NCBI RefSeq assembly: GCF_946151055.1
Contig: NZ_CAMGYZ010000005.1
Span: 248,001 to 312,000 of the forward strand
Direction of reading: 5' to 3'
DNA: 64,000 nt
Source: Bacillus sp. Marseille-Q3570
GTDB lineage: Bacteria > Bacillota > Bacilli > Bacillales > Fictibacillaceae
Shown: positions 40,695-50,486 of the stretch, in pieces
Layout of the letters: each line of letters begins with the position of its first letter
Numbering within the stretch: position 1 is the first letter of the stretch
The notes under the pieces: generated by a model
Database searches by the model: none
Seen by the model: only the letters and a program-made list of their open reading frames with translations
Told to the model about the DNA's origin: nothing
Program-made: the position numbers and the translations under genes

Positions 40695-41840
40695 CTAATC
40701 TTTGTTATACACAATTTCCCCATTGATGATTGTGGTTTCCACGCTGTTTCTTAAATCGAATGGATCACCATTCCAGATCACTAAATCTGCGTCTTTTCCT
40801 TCCTCCAACGAACCGACTTGATCTTCTACTCCCAGATGTTTTGCAGCTGTAAGGGTGATCGACTTCCATGCTTCGGTTTCGCTAAGTCCGAACCTTATCG
40901 CGTTCGCCACACTGGAAAGAAGGTATTCGATTCCGACTACGGGGTGATCAGTTGTTATCGAAACAGGGACACCGGCTTCAGCTAGGACTTTCGGAGTGTG
41001 CCATCCTTTTTCGGAAAGTTCGATTTTAGACCGCGTTGACATTGTCGGGCCAACTGATACATGGAATCCGTGCGAAGCGACATATTCTGCAATATGATGG
41101 CCTTCTGTACAATGTTCGATCGTGATCTCGATATCGAATTCTTTGGCGAGCCTGAGCAAGGTGACGATGTCATCTGCACGATGGGCATGCGCGCGTAACG
41201 GGATTTCTTTTTGAAGTACTTTGCATAGATTTTCGAGTCCTAGATCAAAGTCGGGATCTTTTCCGTTCTCTTTTTTCTCCAAGTATTGCTGGGCTTTCCG
41301 CATCTCTTTACGGAATAAGGCCGCGATGCCCATCCGTGTGACGGGGACTTTACCTTTGGTTCCATGCAAGCGCTTGGGATTTTCTCCGAAAGCGGCTTTC
41401 ATACCTGATGGGTTACGGATCACCATCTCATCGACAATCGTTCCCACGGTTTTCATCGTGACCATTTCTCCACCTATGACGTTGGCGCTTCCTGGTAATA
41501 CCTGAACAGTGGTGACACCGGCTTTTCTTGCGTCTTCAAACCCCTTTTCCCTCGGATTGATTCCGTCGATCGCCCGAACCTCCGGAGTGATCGGATCACT
41601 CGTTTCATTGAAATCATGCCCGATGTTTCCGATCCCTTCTTCATGGACGCCTAAGTGTGTATGTACATCTATCAGCCCGGGACTTATGACCTTATCTTTC
41701 GCGTCCATGATTTTTACATCGTCATTTTCATATGTGAAATGACCGACCTTTTCAATTTTCTTTCCTTTTATCAATAGTTTTCCTTTTTCGATTACTTCGC
41801 CTGTACAAATAATGATGGTTGCGTTTTCAATAAGTAACAC
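40695..41840 (-). CDS. Amidohydrolase family protein
   Basis: This 381-residue metal-dependent hydrolase of the amidohydrolase superfamily (imidazolonepropionase/dihydroorotase-like TIM barrel) has the metal-binding HTH motif in GLIDVHTHLGVHEEG near residue 62. Downstream histidines lie in RAHAHRADD and TIEHCTEGHH, and the last metal ligand is in SITTDHPVVG. The substrate is unknown; a cyclic amide or dipeptide-like compound would fit the peptide-catabolism neighbours. The start codon is GTG at 41840 with AAGGTG upstream. It is divergent from the Lrp-type regulator gene, which may control it. Confidence 0.85.
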   Translation of the reverse strand: MLLIENATIIICTGEVIEKGKLLIKGKKIEKVGHFTYENDDVKIMDAKDKVISPGLIDVHTHLGVHEEGIGNIGHDFNETSDPITPEVRAIDGINPREKGFEDARKAGVTTVQVLPGSANVIGGEMVTMKTVGTIVDEMVIRNPSGMKAAFGENPKRLHGTKGKVPVTRMGIAALFRKEMRKAQQYLEKKENGKDPDFDLGLENLCKVLQKEIPLRAHAHRADDIVTLLRLAKEFDIEITIEHCTEGHHIAEYVASHGFHVSVGPTMSTRSKIELSEKGWHTPKVLAEAGVPVSITTDHPVVGIEYLLSSVANAIRFGLSETEAWKSITLTAAKHLGVEDQVGSLEEGKDADLVIWNGDPFDLRNSVETTIINGEIVYNKD

Positions 41841-42040
41841 TTTTCTACACCTTCCATTCTTTTTTGATAAATATTTGAAAAAACCCTTGCGAAAAGAAAA
41901 CTGAAAATTTATACTGTTTAAAAATTACTTTTTTTAATAGTAATTCATAAAATATGTAATGTAAACAGTAATATACACTGAACTTTAGTCCTAATTAAGC
42001 AATTAAAATATGAATATTGTACTGAAAGGAGTAATGGTTA

Positions 42041-42502
42041 ATGGTTTCAATCCCTGAGAAAGAGTTGATAGATGATCTAGATAAAAAGATCATTAAATTT
42101 CTCTCAAAAAACGGACGTATGTCATTCGCTGAGATTGCAAATAACCTTGATGTGACAGAGAAAACAGTCCGTACACGATATAACAATATGATTGACAACG
42201 ATATCATCGAGGTTGTCGGGGTCGTCAATCCGATTTCGCTGGGTATCAAAATGGCCGCGATCGTACAAATAAAAGTGGTCCCGCAATCTATTGATGAGGT
42301 CATCAAAGAACTTCAAGACATCCGGGTGATGCGCTATATCACGACCACTTCAGGAGATTATCAGTTGCTTGCGCAAATGAATGTGCGGGATTATGAAGAA
42401 CTGACTGAGACGATCAAGAAAGTCCATCGGATTCCTAGCATTACATCGACGAATGTTTTGATCCAGATGGATGTCCATAAAAACACATTCGAGTACATTT
42501 AG
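42041..42502 (+). CDS. Lrp/AsnC-family transcriptional regulator
   Basis: The 153-residue Lrp/AsnC regulator has an N-terminal winged helix-turn-helix (LDKKIIKFLSKNGRMSFAEIANNLDVTEKTVRTRYNNM) and a C-terminal RAM/AsnC ligand-binding domain (MAAIVQIKVVPQSIDEVIKEL...TTTSGDYQLLAQMNVRDYEEL). Such regulators sense amino acids or related compounds. It lies between a divergent amidohydrolase gene and the M42 peptidase-dpp operon, so it is the obvious candidate regulator of both. The ribosome site is AAAGGAGTAATGGTTA. Confidence 0.9.
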   Translation: MVSIPEKELIDDLDKKIIKFLSKNGRMSFAEIANNLDVTEKTVRTRYNNMIDNDIIEVVGVVNPISLGIKMAAIVQIKVVPQSIDEVIKELQDIRVMRYITTTSGDYQLLAQMNVRDYEELTETIKKVHRIPSITSTNVLIQMDVHKNTFEYI

Positions 42503-42569
42503 GAGCCAATAGGTGGCTTCTTATACCATTAATATTCTGAAGAATCTGAATACGAAAGGAAGGTGGATC

Positions 42570-43631
42570 ATGTTAGAGACGTTGAGAAGATTGACAGAAC
42601 TTTCAGGCCCCTGTGGCTATGAACAGCCTTTGACGTCGTTCATCCACGAAAAAGTGGCTGAATTTTCCGATCAAGTCGATGTAGACCCAATAGGAAATGT
42701 AACTGCGAGATTCAAAGGTAAGAAGCCTGGACCGAGAGTGTTGGTGACCGCCCATATGGATGAAGTGGGATTCATCGTTAAAAAGATTGAGCCGAATGGA
42801 CTGATACGATTCGAGAAGCTTGGCGGACATGATGACCGGATCCTATTGGCGCAAAAAGTCACAGTGAGGACAAAAAGCGGTCCGCGTCTTGGGGTGATCG
42901 GGACGATTTCCGCCCATTATAAAAAGTTTGATAACCCTGATAGAGTAAGAGACTTCCGTCAGCTATACATAGATGTCGGGGCAAGATCACCACAGGAAGT
43001 CTCTGAGCTTGGAATTGAAATAGGAGATCCGATTACATGGGCATCTTCACTTGAACATCTTGGTTCTGAAAAGACTGGGAAAATCGTAGGAAAGGGTTTC
43101 GATGACCGGGCAGGATGTGCAGTGATGATTGAATTGCTAGAAGACTTGCAAACTCGTGATTTTGCTGGGGAATTGATCTTGCTCTTCACCGTTCAAGAGG
43201 AAGTTGGTTTGAGAGGAGCAAAAGTGGCGTTATCCCATTTGGATTTCGATATCGCGATTGCACTTGATACGACTGCTGTCAGTGATACACCTGAAGATGT
43301 AATGGATGACAGCCTCAAGCTTGGAGAAGGAGCCGGAATAAAGATCATGGATGCCAGCTTGATCGCTCACCCGGCAGTCAAAGACAAGCTTGTCGAATTG
43401 GCAAAAGAGCACTCGATCCCTCATCAACTTGAGATTTTTACAGGAATCGGGACGGATGCTGGGGCTGTCACCTTGGCGAATAAAGGCGTTCCGACAGGGG
43501 TATTATCTGTTCCCTCAAGAAACGCTCATTCACCTGTTGAAGTGATCGATTTGAATGACCTTGAAGCAGTCAAACACATTCTAGTGGAATTTATCCAGGA
43601 TTGTTCTGAGGAAACAACATTCCAATTTTAA
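42570..43631 (+). CDS. M42 family metallopeptidase (glutamyl aminopeptidase/YsdC-like)
   Basis: This cytoplasmic, probably dodecameric di-metal aminopeptidase has about 353 residues. Metal and catalytic residues of family M42 are visible: H62 and D64 in TAHMDEVGFI, D in GFDDRAGCAV, the EE pair in FTVQEEVGLRGA, D in ALDTTA and H in SRNAHSPVEVI. The start at 42570 follows GGAAGGTGGATC; a start at 42513 has no site. It precedes dppA and the peptide transporter, so it likely degrades imported peptides. Confidence 0.92.
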   Translation: MLETLRRLTELSGPCGYEQPLTSFIHEKVAEFSDQVDVDPIGNVTARFKGKKPGPRVLVTAHMDEVGFIVKKIEPNGLIRFEKLGGHDDRILLAQKVTVRTKSGPRLGVIGTISAHYKKFDNPDRVRDFRQLYIDVGARSPQEVSELGIEIGDPITWASSLEHLGSEKTGKIVGKGFDDRAGCAVMIELLEDLQTRDFAGELILLFTVQEEVGLRGAKVALSHLDFDIAIALDTTAVSDTPEDVMDDSLKLGEGAGIKIMDASLIAHPAVKDKLVELAKEHSIPHQLEIFTGIGTDAGAVTLANKGVPTGVLSVPSRNAHSPVEVIDLNDLEAVKHILVEFIQDCSEETTFQF

Positions 43632-43646
43632 AAAGGGGAGAAAGCT

Positions 43647-44495
43647 ATGAAAATTTTCATTTCAGCCGATATTGAAGGGATTTCTGGAGTCGCCACCAAC
43701 GTTCAACTCAAGAAAAACGATGAGTATCAGCGATTCAGAAAGCTGATGACGCAAGAAGTCAACGCTGCGATTGAAGGGGCATTCAAGGGAGGAGCAACAG
43801 AAGTCGTGGTCGCTGACGGGCACGGCAATATGTCCAACATTTTTATCGAGGATCTGGATGAAAGGGCACGTCTTGTATCCGGTAACAATCGTGTGATGTG
43901 TCAGCTGCAAGGATTGGATGAGACATTCGATGGAATCATGTTCATCGGTCATCACGGCCGGGAAGCGGGTTCCGAACGGACGACGATCAGTCATACACTC
44001 GCTGGGATTTGTGTCGGGGAGATGAAGATCAACGGAAAGGTCGTCGGGGAAACAGAGATGAATGCAGGAGTTGCAGGTGATTTCGATGTTCCGACGATTT
44101 TTATTTCCGGTGACGATGCGTATGTCGCTGAGGTAAAGGAGACCTTACCTGAAGTCGAGGCGGCAGTTGTCAAATATGGAATTGATCGCTTTGCGGCAGA
44201 GCTGATCCCGCCGAAACGGGCACGCAAGATCATTGAAGAGAAAGCGGAAGCTGCTGTAAGACGGATCAACGACTTCAAGGCTTATAAAGTTGAAGGTCCG
44301 ATTACCTTCGATATTGAATTCAAAGGTTCCCAACAGGCTTTGATGACAACGACGATTCCTTCAGTGGAACTTACCGGACCAAAATCGATCCGCTTCACAT
44401 GTGATGATTTCGTTACTGCCTATAAACATATGTGGGGTGTTGTCATCATTGGGATGGCGGCAACGAATGGAGTGCTCGGTCAAGCAAATGCCTAA
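43647..44495 (+). CDS. dppA: D-aminopeptidase DppA (family M55)
   Basis: This zinc-dependent D-amino-acid aminopeptidase is associated with the B. subtilis dpp operon and acts on D-Ala-containing peptides. Zinc ligands by family are D8 and E10 in FISADIEGISG, H59 in VADGHGN and H102 in GHHGR, with H116 as the likely catalytic residue in ISHTLAG. Other blocks are VGETEMNAGVAGDF and ISGDDAYVAEV. The length of 282 residues is normal. AAAGGGGAGAAAGCT precedes the ATG. It is 26 nt from dppB. Confidence 0.93.
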   Translation: MKIFISADIEGISGVATNVQLKKNDEYQRFRKLMTQEVNAAIEGAFKGGATEVVVADGHGNMSNIFIEDLDERARLVSGNNRVMCQLQGLDETFDGIMFIGHHGREAGSERTTISHTLAGICVGEMKINGKVVGETEMNAGVAGDFDVPTIFISGDDAYVAEVKETLPEVEAAVVKYGIDRFAAELIPPKRARKIIEEKAEAAVRRINDFKAYKVEGPITFDIEFKGSQQALMTTTIPSVELTGPKSIRFTCDDFVTAYKHMWGVVIIGMAATNGVLGQANA

Positions 44496-44521
44496 CTTTT
44501 CACCAGGGAGGGAGTAGGGAC

Positions 44522-45448
44522 TTGTATATTATCAAACGGATTTTCACCATGCTCGTAACCATCTGGGTCATCACGACGATCACATTCATCATCATGCATT
44601 CGATTCCAGGTGATCCTTTCGCATCTGATGCAGACGTACTACCTGCAGATGTTCTAGAGAACATGAGGGCGAAGTTCAATCTGGACGAGCCATTGCCTGT
44701 CCAGTACCTTTTATATTTGAAAAATTTAGCGATGTTTGATCTGGGGCCGTCTATCCAATCCGAAACAAGAGATGTCAACACATTGATCGCAGATGGTTTT
44801 CCTGCTTCTGCTTTACTGGGGATCCAATCACTTGTGATCGCCCTTATTTTTGGATTGATCTTAGGGATCATCGCAGCGTTGAATCATAACGGAATCATCG
44901 ATTATTTGACGATGACATTTGCGATCATCGGCATCTCGATCCCAAGTTTCATCCTTGCTCCTCTCTTGATCAAATATTTCGCTGTCGATTGGGGGTTGTT
45001 ACCGGTAGCTTCCTGGGGGACCTGGTTCCATACGATTTTGCCTTCGTTCGCACTAGCTACCGCCCCTTTAGCGATCATTGCAAGATTCATGCGATCGAGC
45101 ATGCTGGAGGTCATGAATCAGAACTATATCAAAACGGCTGACGCAAAAGGGTTGAGTACCACGGGTATCGTCATCAAGCACGGCGTCCGTAATGCTTTGA
45201 TTCCGGTCATTTCGTTTATTGGACCGTTAGCCGCCTTCTTATTGACTGGTACCTTTGTCATTGAAAAAATCTTTGCGATCCCAGGGATCGGCAAATATTT
45301 TGTCGACAGCATTTTCAATCGGGACTTCCCTGTGATTTTAGGGACGACGATTTTTTTCAGTACGATCCTGATCATTACGTTATTTCTGGTTGATATTTCT
45401 TACCGTATTGTCGACCCGAGAATCAAGTTAACGAGCAAGGGGGATTGA
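44522..45448 (+). CDS. dppB: Peptide ABC transporter permease DppB
   Basis: This is the first permease of a dipeptide/oligopeptide importer, with about 308 residues and six hydrophobic segments. The BPD_transp_1 domain has the coupling motif MRSSMLEVMNQNYIKTADAKGL (EAA loop). The N-terminal LYIIKRIFTMLVTIWVITT and SIPGDPF blocks are typical of DppB/OppB. The start is TTG 44522, with GGGAGGGAGTAGGGAC upstream; longer readings begin inside dppA and are rejected. Confidence 0.92.
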   Translation: MYIIKRIFTMLVTIWVITTITFIIMHSIPGDPFASDADVLPADVLENMRAKFNLDEPLPVQYLLYLKNLAMFDLGPSIQSETRDVNTLIADGFPASALLGIQSLVIALIFGLILGIIAALNHNGIIDYLTMTFAIIGISIPSFILAPLLIKYFAVDWGLLPVASWGTWFHTILPSFALATAPLAIIARFMRSSMLEVMNQNYIKTADAKGLSTTGIVIKHGVRNALIPVISFIGPLAAFLLTGTFVIEKIFAIPGIGKYFVDSIFNRDFPVILGTTIFFSTILIITLFLVDISYRIVDPRIKLTSKGD

Positions 45449-45450
45449 AC

Positions 45451-46392
45451 ATGATTGAACAGAGAAATGAAGATGTTTTCCGCCCCATTGATCGGAGCAG
45501 GTTCCAACCTGATGAAATCGTCCGTCCTAGTATAAGCCAGTGGAAGGATACCGCCCTTAAGATCTTGAAAAACAAGCTTGCTGTCTTAGGGTTGGCTTTA
45601 CTCGTGGTCATCACCTTTTTCGCGATATTCGGTCCGCAAATGAATCCATATAATTACTCCGATCAGAGCTTGACGGGAAGAAACCTTGCCCCTAATGGAG
45701 ATCACTGGTTCGGGACGGATTCACTCGGAAGGGATATGTGGACAAGGACTTGGTATGGAGCACGGATCTCGTTGACGATCGGAATCGCGGCTGCTCTTAT
45801 CGATTTGATCTTAGGCCTTCTAGTCGGTGGAATATCCGGTTATATGGCTGGCAGAGGAAAATTCGGTGACCGTGTCGACAGCATTTTGATGCGGATCGTT
45901 GAAATTTTATATGGAATTCCATATCTCCTTGTTGTCATATTGCTGCTTGTCGTCATGAAGCCAGGGTTATGGACGATCATCATAGCGCTGTCGATCACAG
46001 GCTGGGTAGGAATGGCCCGGATCGTGAGGGGGCAGATTCTCCAGTTGAAGGAACAGGAATATGTCGCAGCGGCTCAAAAGCTCGGTACACCGCATCGAAA
46101 GATCATCTGGCGTCATCTCTTTCCGAATATGATCGGGATCATCATCGTCAATCTGACGTTTACGATCCCACAGGCGATATTCGCTGAATCTTTCCTTAGC
46201 TTCATCGGTTTAGGTGTACAGGCTCCGATTGCAAGCTGGGGTACGATGGCGAATGATGCACTCGGTGTCATTTTGACAGGGCAATGGTGGAGATTGTTCT
46301 TCCCCGGTTTCTTGATCTCACTGACGATGTTTGCATTCAATGTTTTTGGCGATGGATTGCAGGATGCCCTTGATCCGCAATCACGGGACTAA
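45451..46392 (+). CDS. dppC: Peptide ABC transporter permease DppC
   Basis: This is the second permease, about 313 residues. A cytoplasmic N-terminus (FRPIDRSRFQPDEIVRPS) is followed by a first helix (LAVLGLALLVVITFFAIFG), the OppC_N block HWFGTDSLGRDMWTRTWYGARISL, and the EAA loop IVRGQILQLKEQEYVAAAQKLG. ATG 45451 follows AAGGGGGATTGAAC; the in-frame TTG at 45445 overlaps the dppB stop and is less likely. It pairs with DppB. Confidence 0.93.
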   Translation: MIEQRNEDVFRPIDRSRFQPDEIVRPSISQWKDTALKILKNKLAVLGLALLVVITFFAIFGPQMNPYNYSDQSLTGRNLAPNGDHWFGTDSLGRDMWTRTWYGARISLTIGIAAALIDLILGLLVGGISGYMAGRGKFGDRVDSILMRIVEILYGIPYLLVVILLLVVMKPGLWTIIIALSITGWVGMARIVRGQILQLKEQEYVAAAQKLGTPHRKIIWRHLFPNMIGIIIVNLTFTIPQAIFAESFLSFIGLGVQAPIASWGTMANDALGVILTGQWWRLFFPGFLISLTMFAFNVFGDGLQDALDPQSRD

Positions 46393-46403
46393 GGAGGGAT
46401 ACG

Positions 46404-47423
46404 ATGGAACGTTTACTAGAGGTCCAGGATTTACAGGTCTCTTTTAAAACCTACGGTGGTGAAGTGAAGGCCGTACGTGGTGTGAATTTTCATATCAATC
46501 AAGGGGAAGTGCTTGCGGTTGTCGGGGAAAGTGGCTGCGGGAAAAGCGTTACGGCACAGTCGGTCATGGGCCTTTTACCCAAAAAAGTGAGCCGGATCCG
46601 AAATGGCAGCATCAAGTTTGAAAGTAATGAAATCCTTGGTTTGTCGAAAAAACAAATGCAAAAGATCAAAGGCTCCAAAATCGGATTGATCTCACAGGAT
46701 CCAATGACCTCACTGAATCCAACAATGAAAATCGGTAACCAAATCGCAGAAACGATCAAGAAACATACGGATTTGGAAAAAAACCAGGTGAAGAACCGTG
46801 TCATTGAATTGCTGAGTCTTGTCGGTATACCCAACCCTGAAAGGCGATACAGCCAATATCCTCACGAGTTGAGCGGGGGAATGAGGCAGCGGGTATTGAT
46901 TGCGATGGCGATTTCTTGTGATCCTCAGTTGATCATTGCTGATGAGCCGACTACGGCATTGGATGTAACCATTCAGGCTCAAATTTTGGATCTGTTGAAG
47001 GATCTGCAAAAACGTCTTCAAACATCCATCTTGATCATCACCCACGATCTTGGCGTGGTAGCAGAGGTTGCGCAGCGGGTGGCGGTCATGTATGCGGGGG
47101 TGGTTGTCGAGAGCGGGACTGTGGAAGAAATTTTTGAAAATCCGAAACATCCCTATACATGGGGGCTTCTCAATTCCATTCCAAAATACGATCAGGGACA
47201 AAAAGAACGGCTCATTCCGATAGAAGGGACTCCGCCGGATCTGTTCGCTCCCCCAAAGGGCTGTCCATTTGCTGCCAGGTGTGAGTATGCTATGGAAATT
47301 TGTGTCCAGGAAATGCCTGAACCGACAAAAGCTTCTGAATCCCATTATGCGAGATGTTGGCTGAATGACCCGAGGGCTCCATCAGTGGAAGAGTTGGTAT
47401 CAGCTGGGAGGAATGAGCAATGA
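46404..47423 (+). CDS. dppD: Peptide ABC transporter ATPase DppD
   Basis: The 339-residue ATPase has Walker A GESGCGKSVTAQ, Q-loop LISQDPMTSLNP, signature LSGGMRQRVLIAMA and Walker B IIADEPTTALDVT. The C-terminal oligo_HPY extension contains the cysteines PKGCPFAARCEYAMEIC and CW near the end, which bind an iron-sulfur cluster or stabilise substrate transport in this family. It starts 12 nt after dppC and overlaps the next ATPase gene by four bases. Confidence 0.95.
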   Translation: MERLLEVQDLQVSFKTYGGEVKAVRGVNFHINQGEVLAVVGESGCGKSVTAQSVMGLLPKKVSRIRNGSIKFESNEILGLSKKQMQKIKGSKIGLISQDPMTSLNPTMKIGNQIAETIKKHTDLEKNQVKNRVIELLSLVGIPNPERRYSQYPHELSGGMRQRVLIAMAISCDPQLIIADEPTTALDVTIQAQILDLLKDLQKRLQTSILIITHDLGVVAEVAQRVAVMYAGVVVESGTVEEIFENPKHPYTWGLLNSIPKYDQGQKERLIPIEGTPPDLFAPPKGCPFAARCEYAMEICVQEMPEPTKASESHYARCWLNDPRAPSVEELVSAGRNEQ

Positions 47424-48379
47424 CAGGAGAACAACTTTTAGAAGTGAGGAACGTCAAGAAACACTTTAATGTGGGAAGGAATCAATCCTTGAAAGCCGTC
47501 GATGACATTTCTTTTTCAATCAAAAAAGGTGAAACACTGGGTCTTGTTGGTGAGAGCGGCAGCGGTAAATCGACACTTGGAAGGACTGTCGTCGGTCTCC
47601 ATAAAGCGACTGACGGGAACATCATTTTCAAAGGGAAAGACACAAGCCAGTTGAAAGGGAAAGAAGCGAGGAAATTCAACAGGGATATGCAAATGATCTT
47701 TCAAGATCCCCATGCCTCATTGAATCCGAGAATGCGAATCATTGATATCATCGCTGAAGGTATTGATGCACACGGACTTTTAAAAGGAAAGCAGAGGAAA
47801 GAGCGAGTGTTTGAACTTCTTGAAAAAGTGGGGTTGAGTCAAGATCATGCGAAACGTTATCCTCACGAATTCAGTGGCGGCCAACGTCAAAGGATCGGAA
47901 TTGCAAGAGCACTTGCTGTTGAACCGGATTTCATCGTTGCGGACGAGCCGATATCTGCTTTGGACGTCTCCATTCAGGCACAAATCGTCAATCTGATGGA
48001 GGATTTGAAAGAAGAGGAGGGCCTGACGTATCTCTTTATTGCTCATGACCTGGGTATGGTGAAGCATATCAGTGACAGGATCGGTGTGATGTATCTCGGC
48101 AATATGATGGAGCTTGCTGAAAGTGATGCACTATTCGATGAACCGCTTCATCCGTATACTCAGGCGCTATTGTCGGCGATTCCGATACCGAGTCCGACTG
48201 CCGAACGGAGAGAACGGATCGTCTTAGAAGGGGATCCGCCAAGTCCGATCACTCCTCCGTCAGGATGCAGGTTCCGTACACGTTGTCCGCATGTAATGGA
48301 TGTTTGTGGTGAACTGACGCCTGAATGGAAGGAAGAAAAAGAAAATCACTGGGTCGCTTGTCATTTGTATAATACTTAA
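47420..48379 (+). CDS. dppF: Peptide ABC transporter ATPase DppF
   Basis: This is the second ATPase of the importer, 319 residues. Walker A GESGSGKSTLG, Q-loop MIFQDPHASLNP, signature FSGGQRQRIGIARAL, Walker B IVADEPISALDVS and H-loop IAHDL are all present. The oligo_HPY tail has PSGCRFRTRCPHVMDVCGE. The B. subtilis dpp operon has a single ATPase, whereas this one has two, as in Opp and enteric Dpp systems. The start overlaps dppD (ATGA). Confidence 0.94.
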   Translation: MTGEQLLEVRNVKKHFNVGRNQSLKAVDDISFSIKKGETLGLVGESGSGKSTLGRTVVGLHKATDGNIIFKGKDTSQLKGKEARKFNRDMQMIFQDPHASLNPRMRIIDIIAEGIDAHGLLKGKQRKERVFELLEKVGLSQDHAKRYPHEFSGGQRQRIGIARALAVEPDFIVADEPISALDVSIQAQIVNLMEDLKEEEGLTYLFIAHDLGMVKHISDRIGVMYLGNMMELAESDALFDEPLHPYTQALLSAIPIPSPTAERRERIVLEGDPPSPITPPSGCRFRTRCPHVMDVCGELTPEWKEEKENHWVACHLYNT

Positions 48380-48395
48380 AACTGGGAGGATAATC

Positions 48396-50000
48396 ATGAA
48401 AAAAAGCGTATTGTTCACTTTATTGATGGTGTTGGTCGTTGTACCATTCCTTACAGCGTGTAAAGGAAACAGCGGGTCCGGAGGAGAAATTGAACAAGAG
48501 ATAACCGTGAATGCGAAGAGTGAACCGCCTTCATTGGATCCGGCTTTGGCTACAGATACTACTTCAGGCTGGGTGCTCGATCATTTGTTTGAAGGGCTTT
48601 ATACGAAAAGTAAGGAAGGGGAACCGGTTGCTGCACTTGCGGAGGATGTACAAGTTTCAGAAGACAAAAAGGTGTATACGTTCACGATCCGGGACGCTAA
48701 GTGGTCGAACGGCGACCCTGTCACTGCAGGAGACTTCGAGTATGCCTGGAAACGGGTTCTTAATCCTGACACAGGAAGCTCATTCGCTTTTTACCTTTAT
48801 TACTTGAAAGGTGCAGAAGCCTATAACAAAGGGGAAGGATCTGCTGAAGATGTCGGCGTGACTGCCGTCGATGAAAAGACGTTGAAGGTCGAACTGAAAT
48901 CTCCAACGGGATTCTTTGAAAAATTATTGACCTTCTGGCCATATTATCCGCTCAATCAAAAGGTTGTGGAAGAGAATGAAAACTGGGCATCCTCTGCTGA
49001 TGGATATGTAAGCAATGGGGCTTACACATTGAAAAGCTGGAAACATGACAGTGAACTTGTGGCGGAAAAGAACGATGAATATTGGAATGAAAAGTCGATT
49101 TCAATGGAAAAAATCACATGGGCAATGGTCAACGATGCAACCACCTATTATCAAATGTACAAATCAGGAGAACTTGACCTGATCGATACTTTGCCTACAG
49201 ATGTCATTGCGCAAGAAAAAGATAGTGAAGACTTCAAAATCAAGCCTTACTTTGGAACGTACATGTATATGTTCAATGTAGATAAAGAACCATTTACCAA
49301 TCCGAAAGTGAGAAGAGCTTTCGCGTTGGCAATCGATCGTAAGGGGATCACAGAAAACATTTCACAAGCTGGCGAACAGCCTGCGTATGCATTCGTACCA
49401 TATGGAGTGGAAGGGCCGAATGGTGATTTCCGTAAACAAAAAGAAAAATATTTTGAGGAAAATGTAGAAAAGGCGAAACAGTTGCTTGAAGAAGCGAAAC
49501 AAGAGGAAGGATGGGACGAGCTTCCTCAGGTTGAAATGGTGTATAACACTTCCGAGAACCATAAGAAAATCGCAGAAGGTATTCAAGAGATGTTGAAACA
49601 GAATTTGGGTGTCGAAGTGTCTCTTAATAATCAGGAGTGGAAAACATACCTTGATACGACGAAGCAAGGGAACTTCCAGATGGCACGGATGGGCTGGATC
49701 GGTATCTATGTGGATCCTACTCCGATTCTTGATTACTATCTAGGTGATAGTCCCAATAACCGGACAAATTGGGTGAATGAGAAGTATGATGAATTGATCG
49801 AAAAGTCGAAAGGGATCCAGGATGAAGCTGAACGGATGGAAGTCCTTCATCAAGCGGAAAGTGTCCTGATGGAAGATCTCCCATTCATGCCAGTATACTT
49901 CTACTCTCAAAACTTCCTGACTTCTGATAAATATAAAGGTGTCGTATATCCGGTCAACCGTATGCCTGATTTACGCTGGGCAGAAAAAGTATCGAATTGA
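48396..50000 (+). CDS. dppE: Peptide-binding lipoprotein DppE/OppA family
   Basis: The extracellular substrate-binding protein (SBP_bac_5 family) has 534 residues, with a lipoprotein signal peptide and lipobox LTAC (cysteine at residue 22). The family motifs WVLDHLFEGLYTKSKEGEPVAALAEDVQVSEDKKVYTF (read in part), IRDAKWSNGDPVTAGDFEYAWKRVLNP and VRRAFALAIDRKGI are present. It captures peptides for DppBCDF. It ends the operon; a hairpin TGGGAAG/CTTCCCA at 50029-50055 follows but lacks a T-run. Confidence 0.94.
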   Translation: MKKSVLFTLLMVLVVVPFLTACKGNSGSGGEIEQEITVNAKSEPPSLDPALATDTTSGWVLDHLFEGLYTKSKEGEPVAALAEDVQVSEDKKVYTFTIRDAKWSNGDPVTAGDFEYAWKRVLNPDTGSSFAFYLYYLKGAEAYNKGEGSAEDVGVTAVDEKTLKVELKSPTGFFEKLLTFWPYYPLNQKVVEENENWASSADGYVSNGAYTLKSWKHDSELVAEKNDEYWNEKSISMEKITWAMVNDATTYYQMYKSGELDLIDTLPTDVIAQEKDSEDFKIKPYFGTYMYMFNVDKEPFTNPKVRRAFALAIDRKGITENISQAGEQPAYAFVPYGVEGPNGDFRKQKEKYFEENVEKAKQLLEEAKQEEGWDELPQVEMVYNTSENHKKIAEGIQEMLKQNLGVEVSLNNQEWKTYLDTTKQGNFQMARMGWIGIYVDPTPILDYYLGDSPNNRTNWVNEKYDELIEKSKGIQDEAERMEVLHQAESVLMEDLPFMPVYFYSQNFLTSDKYKGVVYPVNRMPDLRWAEKVSN

Positions 50001-50089
50001 TGACAGAAGATAGAGGTTGAATTCATGATGGGAAGGTGCATAATGTATCTTCCCATTCAGTTACTTATAAAAGGAAAGGAAGAGGCAAG

Positions 50090-50458
50090 ATGATGAGCTA
50101 TATACTTTCTGGCATGACATCTATAGCAGTTTTGACCGTCGGAACCTTCTTCCTGGGAACTGACAAGTTGATGATTGTCGATTTTGCTTTTTTCTGGGGG
50201 CTTATATGTATGACCGTCGGGGCTTGTTTTTATATCTTACAGACAGGTTTTCTCGATTTGTTTTTTGAAGGGTTTAAAAAGTTAAGTACCGTAGCTGTGC
50301 CGAAATCACGTTCTTTAATTGAAACGGATGAACATTTGAAAAAAGATCCTTCACTAAGGGCTTGGAAGCAGTCTGTATTTTTGCAAGGTAAAAGCTTATT
50401 TTTAGGGATCGGTTCAGGAATGATGTCTTTTTCATTCTTATCCCTGCTTTTCATTTGA
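50090..50458 (+). CDS. DUF3899-type membrane protein
   Basis: This small membrane protein of about 122 residues has two N-terminal helices (YILSGMTSIAVLTVGTFFLG and FAFFWGLICMTVGACFYILQ), a cytoplasmic stretch with KSRSLIETDEHLKKDPSL, and a C-terminal helix (LFLGIGSGMMSFSFLSLLFI). The layout and the length fit DUF3899; function is unknown. The start at 50090 follows AAAGGAAGAGGCAAG; the in-frame start at 50036 lies in the preceding hairpin region. It sits between the dpp operon and pcp. Confidence 0.72.
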   Translation: MMSYILSGMTSIAVLTVGTFFLGTDKLMIVDFAFFWGLICMTVGACFYILQTGFLDLFFEGFKKLSTVAVPKSRSLIETDEHLKKDPSLRAWKQSVFLQGKSLFLGIGSGMMSFSFLSLLFI

Positions 50459-50486
50459 AAAATTGTGAGGGAGGAGGTCATATATA